This document shows, one piece after another, positions 36,387 to 48,655 of a stretch of 64,000 nt of DNA. Numbering within the stretch: position 1 is the first letter of the stretch; each line of letters starts with the position of its first letter. A program made the translations under genes and the position numbers. A model generated the notes under the pieces. That model worked only from the letters and a program-made list of their open reading frames with translations, did no database searches and was not told the origin of the DNA. This stretch comes from Abelmoschus esculentus (Eukaryota > Streptophyta > Magnoliopsida > Malvales > Malvaceae), in NCBI GenBank assembly GCA_035048815.1, contig JAUCBN010000017.1, positions 6,444,936-6,508,935 of the forward strand, in the 5' to 3' direction.

Positions 36387-37724
36387 TAGGGATGGCAATG
36401 GGCCAGATCTGGACCGACTCTAGATGAGCCCAAATTAAGACTCATTTTTATATCTTGGATCTAGATTCACCTCAGATCTGTGTCTAGAAAATTAAGACCT
36501 AAATCCAGATTCAATGGATCCCACGTATATATATTTAAAATAAGTCCAAAACGGATCTATTAAAAAAATATCAATTGAACTATTTTTAACGTAATAAAAC
36601 TATCATTGATTAATTTCACATCACAACTCTAATGAAGGAAATATTAATTTCAATTAACTAGTATCATAATAAAAAATGACGAACTAAAATCTCAAAAAAA
36701 AAACTCCACAATTACACAAATATCTTTTAAATAACACAAACATTAAGAAATGTAGATCATGAAATATCTCATTGTCACAAGCCAAGTATTGTACTTCTAT
36801 CTCCTTAGAGTTCTAGTCTTCATCACTACTTAAATCATAGACATCCTAAAACAAACAAGAAAAACCAACTAAAGAGAAAATTTTGTTTTATAAAAATAAT
36901 ATTTGTGAAATATAAATATAAATATAAATATTAATGTTATGTAATATAATAACTTCCTTATGTATCATGTCAATGATATGCACCATTTCCGCAATTAACT
37001 TGTATCATAATAAAAAGCGACAAACTAAAATCTTAAAAAAACTCTATAATTATAAAAATATCTTTTAAATAACACAAACATTAAGAAATATAGATCATGA
37101 AATATCTCATTGTCACAAATCGAGTACCATATCTCTCCTCCTTAAAGTTCTAGTCTTCATCACTACTTAAATCATAAACATCCTAAAACAAATAAAAAAC
37201 AACTAAAGAGAATTTTATTTTATGAAAATAATTTTTGTGAAATACAAATATTAATATTGAGGTTTTGTAATATAATAAGTTCCTTATTAAATATTAATGT
37301 AAATGATGTTCACCATTTCCATATCGTTATTATCATTCTCATTAATAGTGGAATAAGCACGTGTTCTTAAAAAAGTCACTATGTCATAAATAAATAAAAA
37401 TTATATTAAAAAATAATGTGAAAAATAAAACCTTCTCTCTCTATATATTGAAATCAAATGTGTTTTTTTTGACAAATGCTACTAAACTTTTATTAGATTG
37501 TTTAATTCAATTTTTTACTTCTTGAAGACGATGTAATTTTAATTTTTAAAGGTGAGTTTTTAATAAACCAATAAACTGGTCAGATTCGAATCTAGATCCA
37601 TACTTTAATCGAAAGATCTAGATCTAACCCAAATTCATTAGGTCTAAAATTTTACAATCCAGACAATATAAAAAGATTTGGATTTACGAATTCGAATAGG
37701 ATTCAAGATCTATTGTTATCTCTG
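36387..37724. mobile_element. Non-autonomous hAT-like element, 1338 bp
   Basis: The left end is TAGGGATGGCAATGG and the right end, reverse-complemented, is CAGAGATAACAATAG: imperfect terminal inverted repeats of a kind common in plant hAT elements. The flanking octamers CCTATTAG (36379-36386) and TCTATTAA (37725-37732) agree at six of eight positions, as expected of a worn 8-bp hAT duplication. Subterminal regions are rich in AGATCTGG/TCTAGATCC-like motifs on both sides. There is no coding capacity. Confidence 0.72.
36661..37320. repeat. Two tandem copies of a 341-bp unit inside the hAT-like element
   Basis: Copy 1 starts GTATCATAATAAAAAATGAC at 36661 and copy 2 GTATCATAATAAAAAGCGAC at 37002. 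Both run through AACACAAACATTAAGAAAT, TCTCATTGTCACAA and TAGTCTTCATCACTACTTAA, and end near CACCATTTCC. Confidence 0.88.
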
Positions 37725-37732
37725 TCTATTAA

Positions 37733-38393
37733 TTTTAAGGGTTAAAAGGCTTAATTTAGAATTTAAAATTTAGAAAATATTTACGACATACTCACTTCTC
37801 GTCGTTAAAATATAAAATAATTTATATTTTAAACAACTAAACAACGACAAATTTACAGATTATTGAATTTACGGATCATACTACGTAGAACATCAAACAA
37901 GAACATAAAATATATCGACAGCACAGTAAACCCTCCCTGCAAATGACAATCTCCCACTTTTCCAGTCAACCAACTTATCGTAGAATCTCTAAACAATTAC
38001 ATTTTGTTGGACACCCCCCCAACTTAACGAATGCTCAATATCTAAGAGAAAATAAAATGGAAGAATCACATATATTTTCTAAATTAAATCAGGTTCAATT
38101 CAAATAACAACAATTTACAAACTTATGAACCATAAACTGTCCAAACATTACGGTTTGATTTACCTAGAAACTCGCCAGCGAAATGGACCGCCATATTGAT
38201 GCTCTGATCCTCAACAGCTTTAGAAGTTAAGCTTGATGAACCAATTCATCAATCGCTGGAGGAACTGCTCATATGCCTTTTTCTCCTGCACCGTGTGACT
38301 TGAAATCTACTGTGCGAATTGGAACCTGTTGTATCCTATAAAACTACCAGATAAAACAATGAAACGTTGGGTTCTGACATGTGCAGTAAACAT
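37733..38393. other. Spacer and 3' UTR of the CHX gene
   Basis: The part nearest 38393 (back to roughly 38080) is probably the 3' untranslated region of the minus-strand antiporter gene, but no cleavage signal was fixed. No other gene is seen. Confidence 0.5.
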
Positions 38394-41300
38394 TTAGTTA
38401 GATTCGGAGTATTCTTCAGACATATCTTCTGCAGCCAGATCCAGAGATACATTGCCATTGTACTGCTGAATAACCAAAACTGATGCTGTGGTCGAGAAAT
38501 CTGGAGAAACCAGCAAGCCACCAATAGGCCCAAGTTCAGGGCATTCAGTTCTCCTCCTTAAAGCTAGAGCCAATTCACCATCAGGCACTCGTCCCACAAG
38601 AAAAAGATTGCAGCGTGCAGCCCCACGAATTGCAGCAATGGTTTCTGTGACATTACGGACGGCTTTTTCTTCATATCGGACAGAATCGTCATTTGATATC
38701 TTCTGCTTAAACTCAGAAATAAATTCTTCATCCATTGACATTGATTTCAGGCTTGAGTTCTCTTGCATATCAATTGTAGTGATTTCTCCAACAGTTTCAG
38801 GTTCCACTACAAAGCGAATGATATTTAAACTGATACCAGGGTGTTCAGCCATTCGAGCCCCATAAGCAAGGGCTTCACGATCATCACGGCCTCCAACGAA
38901 AAGTACGGTTATCAAATAGGAGACATTGCTTGCAGATACATGGGTGCTTCCACCAAGACCACGATCAACTAGAATTCCAACAGAACAAGGTGCATGTTCG
39001 AGAACCCTCCGGTTGACCCAACGAAAGTCTGTCCGAGTGGTCTCCAAAGAACCATCCATTCTCTGGTGCTTATGGAAAGGAAGGATTACGATAGCAGCTC
39101 TCTTACTCTCAGCAGTGGTACAAATGTCCTCATGCATATCAGCCATTGAGGATATTGAAGTCATTGACCGGACAGTTACCTGACTCAGTTGCTGGAAAGC
39201 CTCGAATGCAACAACATGGTCAGAACTCGAGTCCCGACCCTTATTCCAGAAGGGAAGCCCGTTTTTCCTTGCCTTGTGTACCATTAATATAGCTGACGAC
39301 CTCTCAGACAGCTCCATCAAGTGCAGAGCATACACAGAAAGTCCTTCACGCTTCGCAACTCCACGTGAAGCCTCAAGGAGATTTATCATTGATGGGATAT
39401 TTCTTGCACTGTGGAAACATGCCAATATTCTAAGTTGAGTATCCGGATTTTTTCTTTCAATGGTCCTATGTTTGTAATCAACTTTTCTCCTTGCAGGCTT
39501 ATAAACTGCAATAACAACTGGTGTGGTAATGAAGGTGGTAAAGAGTGCCATTAGAACCATAATAGCAAATGTTTGATCATTTAGAACCTGAAAGTTCGAT
39601 AGCCAAAATCATCATTAATTTCATAAAAACATAATGAAACAAGGCAGCGACCCTAGTCAATAAGAACAGACCATAATTTACCTTTCTATCCTTCCCAATG
39701 TTGAGAACAATCAGTTCCACAAGCCCTTTGGTATTCATAAGGAACCCAAGCGCTAGAGCTTCACGAAAAGGCACTTTGCTGAAAAGGGACACAACAACAG
39801 TCCCAACAATCTTCCCAAAACAAGCTGTAAAAATAACCAAAGCCAGAAGGCCCCAGGATTGGAGGCCATGAATCGTAGCAACATTCGTCTTCAGTCCGCT
39901 TGACACAAAGTATAATGGCAAGAACAAACCAGATACAAGGTCCTCAACTTTCTCCACAAGAGCATGGGCAAACGGCCCTTCCTTTGGGAAAAGAACTCCA
40001 ACCACAAAAGCACCAAACATGGCATGAATTCCAATAGCATCAGTTACAAACCCAGCAGCCAGAACAACAGCTAATATAGAACATATGTATACCTCTTCTA
40101 CTGGCTCACCAACTTGGCATCGACACACCATCCGTTTGAAAAGTGGGGGTAAAATAAGAGTCAAACAAATGACAAAAACACACCCAGACAAGAAGACCCA
40201 CAGTGATACAATAGGAAAATGGTTAGATCCAGATAGGGCAACAGCAAGTGCAAGTAGAATCCATGCAGCTACATCGTTAACAGCTGCAGCTGACATCGCC
40301 ATTCTTCCAACATCTGTGGTTAAAAGCTTCAACTCTGCCAGGATGCGAGCTAATACAGGAAAGGCAGTAATAGAAAGAGCAACACCCATGAACACAAGAA
40401 AAGCAGAAGCATTTACGCCTTTTGAGATAGTAGCACGGAGCAAAATTGAAGAACCAATTCCTAAAGAAAAAGGAAGCCCTATGCCAGCAATAGCAATTGC
40501 AATGGCTGTTTTTCCAGTACGCCGGAGGGCTTTGGGATCTATCTCTAGGCCAGCAAGGAATAAAAAGAAAATGAGACCAATGTTTGCTAGAGTATCCAAT
40601 ACTGTCAGACTCTTCGGAGGAAATATGGCATCCATGTAGCTCTTGCTTCTACCCAGAACAGATGGCCCAAGTAAAATTCCTCCCTGGCAGACGCGAAGAA
40701 AAAAAGTAACTAATTTTATCATCAAAAATAAATTATAATTAATTAAAACAAGTTCATCTAAATTGATGCACATCCACTGGAAACCAAAATACAAAGTTTT
40801 GCAGCAACCGATTCTTAATGCATAACATGTTTATACCTGCTTTTAAACTCTGTTCAAGGTGAAAGTTTGTAGGTTATTAGACTATTTTACACTAGACCAG
40901 TAGACAAGAAAAGTGAATAGGGAAGACCAGGGAGTACAATTATTGCAGCAGAGCACATGTCTAACATCACAGGCTTTCATATTTCTTAGAAAACCTACAA
41001 TAAATTCTGATTTTCAAAAGATCAATGTACTCAAAACACCTAAGAATTGGAAAATTTTTCAAATTTCAGATGTAAAAACCATTGAAGTGGAGGAATTATA
41101 CGCTTTTCACCATAGTTTGACATTAGGTATGCATAAATTACACTCGGATGGAAATTTATTACATGATTTGCAGAAGATTGAACATAGGGAGGAACTCACA
41201 ATTATCTCTGCAATCACACGTGGCTGCCTCAATGGCCTTAAAAGAAATGCAAGTCCCCTTGTAAGTACAACTACCAGACATATTTGCAAAATGGCGAGAG

Positions 41301-41400
41301 GAAGAGCAAAATCAAGGGGGCTATCTCCCTGGAAAAGGCCATTTGATGTAGCCTTCATCGAAGACGGACATTTTGGTCCAACCGTCACATTAGAAGCCAT
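38394..41400 (-). CDS. CHX18: Cation/H+ antiporter, CHX18-like (CPA2 family)
   Basis: Three exons read on the minus strand: 41400-41200, 40683-39682 and 39587-38394, joined at GT/AG introns (516 and 94 bp, both phase 0), give 798 residues with no stop. Exon 1 starts MASNVTVGPKCPSSMKATSN and ends RQPRVIAEII; exon 2 starts GGILLGPSVLGRSK; exon 3 starts VLNDQTFAIMVLMALF. Residues about 30-430 form the Na+/H+ exchanger domain with about a dozen membrane segments, including the ion-site AAAVNDVAAW (N203, D204) and SSGLKTN (K332). Residues about 435-798 are the hydrophilic CHX tail with universal-stress-like halves (TQLRILACFHSARNIPS, NLFLVGRVPDGELALAL). Known CHX16-20 proteins are about 800-840 residues; Arabidopsis CHX17-19 act on endosomal or prevacuolar membranes in K+/pH homeostasis and sorting. 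Assignment to CHX18 rather than CHX17/19 is by remembered similarity. Confidence 0.95.
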
Positions 41401-41447
41401 TCCACCCGGACAACACTTACAGAAAACAACACTTCAATCTTCAGTAT

Positions 41448-42174
41448 CTGCAATGAGATATATATTATATGGCTAGTGAAACTTAAAAATCTTACAAAAG
41501 AAGGTGCTTTTTAGTGACAACCCACACATCCTACACCAATGACTCTTCTTATACATCCACTAAGAGCAACAAGACACAGTAAGCTGACAACAATATAAGT
41601 CCCATTTTCCTTTCGCTTTGCTCTTCTTAGCCATTAAAATTACAAGAAGTGCGGTCAGGAATCAAAACTCTTTTTGTTATTTTAAGGTTAATGAGCTTAG
41701 CTACTAGTTTTATATCAAGAATATTCTCCTAAAAGCAGCTTTAAGAAACCAAACTACAACTAGAATAATTCCAAACCGCCTAAAGTGAATTTTTGTTGAT
41801 GCTTGCGCCCACAAAACCATCATCTTTCTCCAATCTAAGTTTTCAAGATTATTAAAGATCATCCATCCATATTGCTCAATGATCACCCAGTAAAGATGCC
41901 AACAACAAACATAACCCTTTATAACCAGTTTACAGCAAAAACTCTGACTCTTTAACTATATTTTAAATTGAATCGATAACCCTCCAAATCCATTACATGC
42001 TAAATGCCTAAATTGTTTGTCAAAAAGCCAATACACAATAAAAGATTTAAAATACACATTCATCCGGAATTCAGATGCTACATCAACAAATATTCAAGAA
42101 GAACAAGAAACAGGAAATCAACAGAAAGAAGGGGGGGAAACAAAGTTTGGATTGTAAAGAATAATGGGTATTAC
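41448..42174 (-). other. Probable 5'-UTR intron of the CHX gene
   Basis: On the minus strand a donor AACAG|GTAATACC lies at 42175/42174 and an acceptor TCTCATTGCAG|ATACTG ends at 41448, leaving a 47-base leader before the ATG at 41400. The interior is AT-rich and has no open frame joining the CDS. The start at 41400 is supported by the conserved N-terminal sequence of the family. The intron is inferred from splice-like signals only. Confidence 0.6.
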
Positions 42175-42402
42175 CTGTTTATTCCGAAAAAACTAAAAGC
42201 TTCGCACTTTGGGTTTGTGTTCCCAGAATCAAAGGTTTCCACTTTCCAGAGAAAGAAGCTGTGGGGTCTTGCTTCGAAGTGGTGAAAATACAAAACGAAG
42301 AGTTATTTGAGTTGGCAACTAACCCTTTTCCTTCTCCTCCAACCCAAAAAGTCAAACTTGTCGTACTGGGATCAGATTCATATGGGCGTATATATTATAT
42401 TA
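42175..42402 (-). promoter_or_regulatory. Probable CHX promoter TATA box and first 5'-UTR exon
   Basis: The minus strand shows TTAATATAATATATACGCCC at about 42402-42383, a TATA-like element. About 30 bp further on begins a CT/GA-rich leader (GGAGAAGGAAAAGGG, AGCTTCTTTCTCTGG) up to the putative donor at 42175. The start site is an estimate. Confidence 0.45.
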
Positions 42403-43309
42403 AGGTTTCTGAATGATTAAGGAACAAAGTTGTTGACTTTGAGAAGGACACTTACAATTTTTTTCTTTGGATGGAGTCTTCGATAACCGCTGTGGCTAGT
42501 ACGTAGGCATATCAATCTTTTCTGAAATTGGAGGGGTTTTCCCTTGATATATGGTTAGAATTCACTTATATATAATATGAAATTTAGTAATTTATTTTTT
42601 AAGTAATAATTTTATATATTTTATTTTTAATTTTAACTCAAGTGATAATTTTGTGTATTAAATTAAAAAGCTTTATAATGTGTAAATATATCATACCTAT
42701 CGATTCTTTTTAAGTTTTGGGCTGTCAAATAATATAAATTTAATATCTTTTAATACAATAACTATACGACAAGTAAATTTTTATGAGATAACTTCATTAT
42801 GAGGTTTTAGTCTATTGAGAGTAGTTCATTTATTGTAACTTGTCTAATTAATAAACTTATATATATATATTTAAAAACTAAATGAAATAAACTCATATAT
42901 ATATTATTGTAACTTAAAATTTTATATATATTTTTTAGAATATTGGATAAATGAAATAAATGATTAAAATTAATTCTTTATTTTACTCATCCATTAATCT
43001 AAAAATATGTAAAAACTAAAAATATTATATCTGAATTTTATCTTATATATATACGTGAGTCAATTGGGATAAACAGGTTTAGGATATAATTAAAAATAAG
43101 TTTTGAAATTTTTTTAAGAATCTAAAATGTTAGAATTTTTTTTAATATTTCAAGTTTTTTTAATTTTTATAAATTTTAAATGTTAATTTTTCTTAAAAGA
43201 ATTTAGGTAAATACTTTTTTTTGGGAAAAGTTGAAATTTGTTATAAAAATCAACTTAAAATATTATAAAATTTTAAAATTTTAGCTTATTTAGATAGATT
43301 TTAGAATTT
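42403..43309. other. AT-rich spacer upstream of the CHX gene
   Basis: Likely upstream regulatory and intergenic sequence. It has runs such as TATATATATATATTT near 42860 and no coding content. Confidence 0.55.
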
Positions 43310-43445
43310 TGTTATGAATATCTTTATTTATAGTGGATATTTATATATTAAAGAAAACTTTAATGAACTTTATTATTAGGATTTAATATCCATTGGAATT
43401 TGGATTTTTATCTCATGCCTATAAATATATCGTAAAAAGTTTTTA
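43310..43445 (+). repeat. Truncated 5' LTR of the 43.3-48.2 kb copia element
   Basis: Matches the first part of the 3' LTR (TATGAATATCTTTATTTAT, GGATTTAATA, ATGCCTATAAATAT) and then diverges. The end of the LTR and the primer site appear to be deleted. Confidence 0.8.
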
Positions 43446-43678
43446 AATACCTATTCGTCTTTGTTTCATTCCCTGAAACGAATGTGATATTTTATAGCAG
43501 AAAGAATAAATATCACATTAGAAATTATGGTCGCGATTGAGCCCATAGAAAATAGACATGAATAAGATGATTCTTTTGAGAATGTTTATATCCATTAGAG
43601 GTGGGATTATAAAGATGACAAGAATGATAAAAATTATATCAAAATCTTTATGTTATCAATGTAATGATACAAACTATT

Positions 43679-43895
43679 GGACTCATACTTGTTAAACACC
43701 GAAGTATTATAGACTTTACCCCTAATCAATAATGATAAATAAAAGAAAATATAAACAAATTTTCCTTGTGGAAAAAATTTCTTTATGGACTCATACTTGT
43801 TAAACACCGAAGTATTATAGACTTTACCCCTAATCAATAATAATAAATAAAAGAAAATATAAACAAATTTTCTTTGTGGAAAAAATTTTCTTTAT
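43679..43895. repeat. Two tandem copies of a 108-bp unit
   Basis: Copies start GGACTCATACTTGTTAAACA at 43679 and 43787 and are almost identical, with a few extra bases of a third copy at 43896. The unit lies in the copia leader and is a recent local duplication. Confidence 0.92.
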
Positions 43896-44929
43896 GGACT
43901 TTATCCAACTCAATTTGATATTGTTAATTTTCTCTTAACTCTTGAAGAGAATATTTTGTCATTTATTTTATTTCCCTTATAACCTCTAAAGGAAATAATT
44001 AATATTTTATTTATTTTATATTAATTTATTATTTATTTATATTAATTAGTTTACATATTATTTATTTATGTTAATTTATCCTTTAAAGAATAAGATTACT
44101 TTCGGAATAAAATATATAATAAATAATGGTGATTTATGCTTAGCAGACAGTGCAAATACCCATATTATACTTAAAGATAAGAAATATTTTCTCATTTAAA
44201 TATAAGAGAAAATATGAGTATTATTTCTTAAAGTAGTAAAATATCAATGCTTCGAAAGAGCTCTTGAGAGTTTATCTTTGATAGATAACTAATTTTATAT
44301 GACATGCTATATTAATATTATTCCATTCCCTGAAGTGAATAGTACAAATCACATATTTTTCATTCTCCGAAGTGAATGAAATAAAGCATGTATTAAAAGG
44401 TGCATAATTACACATATTTTCCCATTTTAAATGTAAGAGAATAATGTGAGTACTATATCCGGAAGAACTAATATCACAAAAGGCTCTGATTGAGCAAATA
44501 TGTTATTGTCAAATGGAATTTTATTTCATATTTATAGTGTATTGTACTCGTTAAAGTCTCAAAGAGACTTATTGAGTTTTAAAGATATTTTTCAAAATAT
44601 ATTGATAATATTAGTCAAGAGGATATCAACTATCTTAGTATTACGAGTATAACTCAATGCAATAAGAAAATCTTGAAAAAAAATTATATGCACTTTCATT
44701 CATATTATACTATATAAGAATTAGTACAAACTGAAGATATGTTATTATAAATCAAAAGTTTACTGATAACTTTATTAATTGACATGACTGGTTAGGTCAT
44801 CCTGGTTTAATTATGATGTAAAAATTTGATGATACTTTTATGTGGTCATTTATTGAAGAATTAAAATTTTCTTCAAGGTAATTTTTTATGTGATACTTAC
44901 TATCAAAGCAATTTGATTATTCAATCCTC

Positions 44930-47770
44930 ATCAACTAAGATAGAGTGTAAATCTATTAATTTTTTTAGAATGGATACAAGGTGATATATATGGGCTCATA
45001 CACATTTCTTATAGTTCATCTAGATATTTTACGATTTTAATCGATGCATCAACTAGATGATCATATTTATCCTTGTTATTAACCCGCAACTTAGTGTTTG
45101 CGAGGCTACTTGCTCAATTGATAAAATTACGAGCACATTTTCTAGATTATCTTATAAAGACAATAGGTCTTGATAATATGGATGATATATCATTTTACAT
45201 ATAGTATTACTAATTCACATCAAGCCAACAAATGATCATAAGTTCTCCCCATTACAAATGGTTTTGGTTAGAAATCAAATATTTCTCATCTTAAAACTTT
45301 TTGGTGTGCGGTATATGTTATAATTGCTCCGCCACAACGCACAAAGATGAGTTCTATTGGAAATATATGCCAGATTTAAACATCTTGAGCTTTTGATATT
45401 ATTTATAGCTCGATTTAATGACTATAATTTTTATGAGTCATTTTACCCTACATTAGGGGAAGAAAATAAATAGTCGGGAAAGAAATAAGTTGGAATGAAT
45501 TATCATTTTTTCATTTTGATTCGTGCACTACACAATGTAAACTATAAGTTCAAAGGATAATTCATTTAACAAATCAATTGCTAGATGATTTTGCTGACCC
45601 TAAAAGAGTGACTAAGCCACATTTACTAGTTATGAATGCTCCGTTAAATTTGATGTCCCGAAAGGATAAACTATAGTTGTTAATGAGTCTAATTTACGCT
45701 TAAAGTGTGATAGACAAGTAGGTTCCAAAGATAAAAATCATCGAAAAATAAAAGGAGCTATATTTTATAATGGTCTAATCGAGGAATCAATGTATTATAA
45801 AAATCTCAAAAAGATATTAAAAGGTCTCCAACAAAGATATTGACATGGCTCAGGTACTTGATAATAAAAAAATCTCAATAGATTATGTCATGTTTAGTAA
45901 TAAGTGTAATTGAAATCAAATCGACATTGATAATATACTTGCATGTAATATAACACTAGAGATTTTAGTTGATAATATGGATCATGAATCATTATCAATT
46001 GGGCAACGTAAGCAAAAAAATGATTGACCAACATGGAAAGAGACAATTGAGACGAAACTAAAATCTCTTTCAAAAAGAGAAGTATTTGGGTCCATAGACC
46101 ATACATTAAAATGTGTAAAACTAGTGAATATAAATGAGCCTTTGTGAAAAAGAGAAATCAAAAGGGGAAATCACGAGATACAAGCTCATTTGGTTGCACA
46201 AGGATTCTTACAAATACATGAAATCGATTATGAGGAAAATATATTCCTCGATGGTAGATGCAAGTACTTTTAGATTTTGATCAGTTTGACAATAAATAAA
46301 TTACTCAGTTTCTGCCTAATGAATATTGTTACATCATATTCGTATGGGCCTCTTGATAATAATATTTACATGAAACTTCTGAAAATATTTAGATTGGCAA
46401 AAATAGTTAATTCAAGTTTTCGGAAATATTATTCAATCATATTGTATATATCTTTCTATGGCTTAAAACAATTTAGGCGTATTTGGTATAATTGCCTCAT
46501 TGAATACTTATTAAAATAATGTTATATGGATTAGGGGTGTTCAAAAATATATGATTCGGTTGATCTGATCCAAAAATTCGGATATTTGATCCTATTTTTA
46601 TTTTTGGATCGGATATCTGATCTAATTTTAAGTTTTTTGGATCGGATACGGATCATAATATTTCAACTTTCGGATTATCTAAAAATCAAAAATTCAAATT
46701 TTCATTAATATTAATCTTGTTCTATTTAATAATTTAGTGCTTGTTATATTTTAAAAAATTAAAACTTTTATAATTGTGAATCTTATTATATTTAGTAATT
46801 TGTTTTTTGTTATTTTCAAAATTTTAAAATTTTTATAAAAACAATCTTCAAATTCGAAAAATTAGTACAATCAAATTATATTTCTGGATAATCGAATATC
46901 CAACTATCCGATCAGAATATCCGATATTTGAATATGTGAATATTCATTTTTTCTAGATCTGATAAGGATCACTATATCATTGATCTGAAAACCCGAATAT
47001 CAGAAAAGATCAGATCTAATTCGATCTGATATCCAATAATGAACAACCCTAATATGAATTATTTAATTTTCCCCAACTAATTTTATTAAGAAGTTTTTAA
47101 CTCTAATTAGTTATTTCTATGTATATCGATGATTTGAATATCGTTGAGACTCGTGAAAAGATGTCCTCAACAATAAAATCCTTGTGCATCAATCGATATA
47201 TAGAGAAAATGTTTAAAGAGACTTTACATGCATAATACATATTCGTTGATTGCTATTTGGTTGTTAGATATCTTAATGTAAACAAAGATCCATTATGCCT
47301 CAAGAAAAGGGTGATGATATTCTTGGTCTAAAATCATCATATATACATTATTTGATCTGATAACATCGTATCTTAACTAGTCTAGAAATACTATTTAAGT
47401 ACTACAAGATCATTACCTTTAAATAATTGTTAATGCATGAGGTAAAGTCAAAATATGTGTTTGGTTAAACATATCCAGAAGATATTTGAATTGATTTCAT
47501 AAGATAATATACAAGCTATCTTTTGTAGATATAATACAAAATTTATATCTCACTGAGGATACATCAAATATGATAAAACAAAACATATTTCTTTAAAGTT
47601 TTATCCCTCATGATCTTCGAAAGAATAGTATTCGATGAATCGTTTCAAGTAATAATTTGGGAGATTTATTCATTAGTGCACACTCTATTTTAACATTTGA
47701 AGATTATATTCAAGATTTAATTATGAAGATTCAAAGATCTTATGCGATATTTTCATGAAGGGGAGTAAAT
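44930..47770 (+). pseudogene. Copia pol remnant (integrase, RT, later parts)
   Basis: Plus-strand pieces: an integrase region with a worn CWDVIHGDIQGP-like block (about 44970), FSPLQMVLVRNQ and FGVRYML (about 45240-45320) and ARFNDYNFYESFYPTLGE (about 45410-45460); the RT region with WKETIETKLKSLSKREVFG, HLVAQGF (about 46190), YISFYGLKQFRRIWYNCLIE (about 46450-46500) and, after the MITE, MYIDDLNIVETREKM (about 47120, the YVDD-type motif as YIDD). RNase H-like pieces (WLKHIQKIFELIS-type, GYIKYDKTKHI) follow near 47460-47600. Stops and frameshifts are frequent. The reading order matches copia (integrase before RT). Confidence 0.87.
46533..47052. mobile_element. hAT-like MITE, 520 bp, nested in copia RT
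   Basis: The left end AGGGGTGTTCA and the right end, reverse-complemented, TTAGGGTTGTTCA form the inverted repeats. The flanking octamers are TATGGATT (46525-46532) and TATGAATT (47053-47060). The interior is full of GGATCGGATA/TCGGATATCTGATC-like motifs on both strands, which extends the inverted similarity. It has no coding capacity, and the copia frame is interrupted at this point. Confidence 0.78.
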
Positions 47771-47958
47771 ACATATTGCACTTTTTTTCTCTTAACAAAG
47801 ATTTTGTATCAATGTATTTTCATGGTAAGGGTTTTAATGAGGTAACATGTTATGCGTATCAAAGATGTGTGTACTTTTTTTCTTTCACTAAGAATTTTTC
47901 TCATAGGGTTTTTATCTTAGTAAGGTTTTAACGAGGCACATTATCTTCATGGATATCT

Positions 47959-47967
47959 AAGGGGGAG
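47959..47967 (+). other. Polypurine tract of the copia element
   Basis: AAGGGGGAG sits directly before the 3' LTR start TGTTATGAA. Confidence 0.9.
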
Positions 47968-48205
47968 TGTTATGAATATCTTTATTTATGGTGGATATCC
48001 ATATATTAAATTAAACACTAATGGGCTTTATTATTAGGGTTTAATACCTATTAAAATTAGAGTTTTATCTTATGCCTTTAAATATAGACTTTTGGAGAAA
48101 GCATTGTACACAACCCTATTTTAAGAATATAATACAAGTTTTTCTCTTTTTGTCTCTCATCTTTGTTCATCTATTTTGTTCTTATTCTTTACTTTATTAG
48201 CAACA
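47968..48205 (+). repeat. 3' LTR of the 43.3-48.2 kb copia element
   Basis: 238 bp, TGTTATGAATATC to TTAGCAACA, followed by the AATTT duplication. A TATA-like TTTAAATATAG lies near 48077. Confidence 0.88.
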
Positions 48206-48377
48206 AATTTATTATTTTCTAGCCTTAATTTAGATTTACATATTTAGACTCACCATATTTATTTACATCAAAACATTTTGAAACATTCTCTTGACTTAGG
48301 TTTTTAAAGTTGTCGACACATATGATTGAATATATTATTATTATTTTTATTAGACAAAAAAGTATGTTATATTTTTT

Positions 48378-48655
48378 TGTGAACTCGAGTGTTACCATAC
48401 AGACTGGCAGTGTAACTGCACCAATCCATGAAGCAAGCAAGACAGTTAATTTGATCCGGAAAAGTAGGAGAGAAAGAAGGATCCCTAGCAAGCTAACGGA
48501 TTTTGTTCTCATCTAAGAATGAGTAATAGTATAAATAAGACTGTTTGTGTAGTGTTTAAGCATGTAAAACCTCTAAATATTCTCTAATTTTCTATCTCAA
48601 GTTTTTTTCTCTGGTTATTCAACCATTCATTTCATTTCACTATCAATCCACAACA
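48378..48655 (+). repeat. 5' LTR of the 48.4-57.1 kb gypsy element
   Basis: Starts TGTGAACTCGAGTGTTACC and ends AATCCACAACA. It is followed by TTTGGTGTTTTCATTG, which does not match the common tRNA-iMet primer site. The piece TAATTTGATCCGGAAAAGTA and the 3' half pair with the 3' LTR at about 56835. Confidence 0.85.

Larger units (their letters stand above)
43310..48205 (+). mobile_element. Decayed Ty1/copia LTR retrotransposon, plus strand
   Basis: It starts TGTTATGAATATC and ends TTAGCAACA, with AATTT directly on each side (43305-43309 and 48206-48210). The 3' LTR (47968-48205) follows a canonical polypurine tract; the 5' LTR is shortened. Integrase, RT and later pol remnants lie between. 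A hAT-like MITE is nested at 46533-47052. Confidence 0.9.

Noticed and set aside
40085..41476. Long plus-strand open frames (184 and 187 codons) over the CHX gene
   Set aside because: They are antisense to conserved antiporter exons and the leader intron, and their products show no recognisable features. They are shadows of the coding strand.
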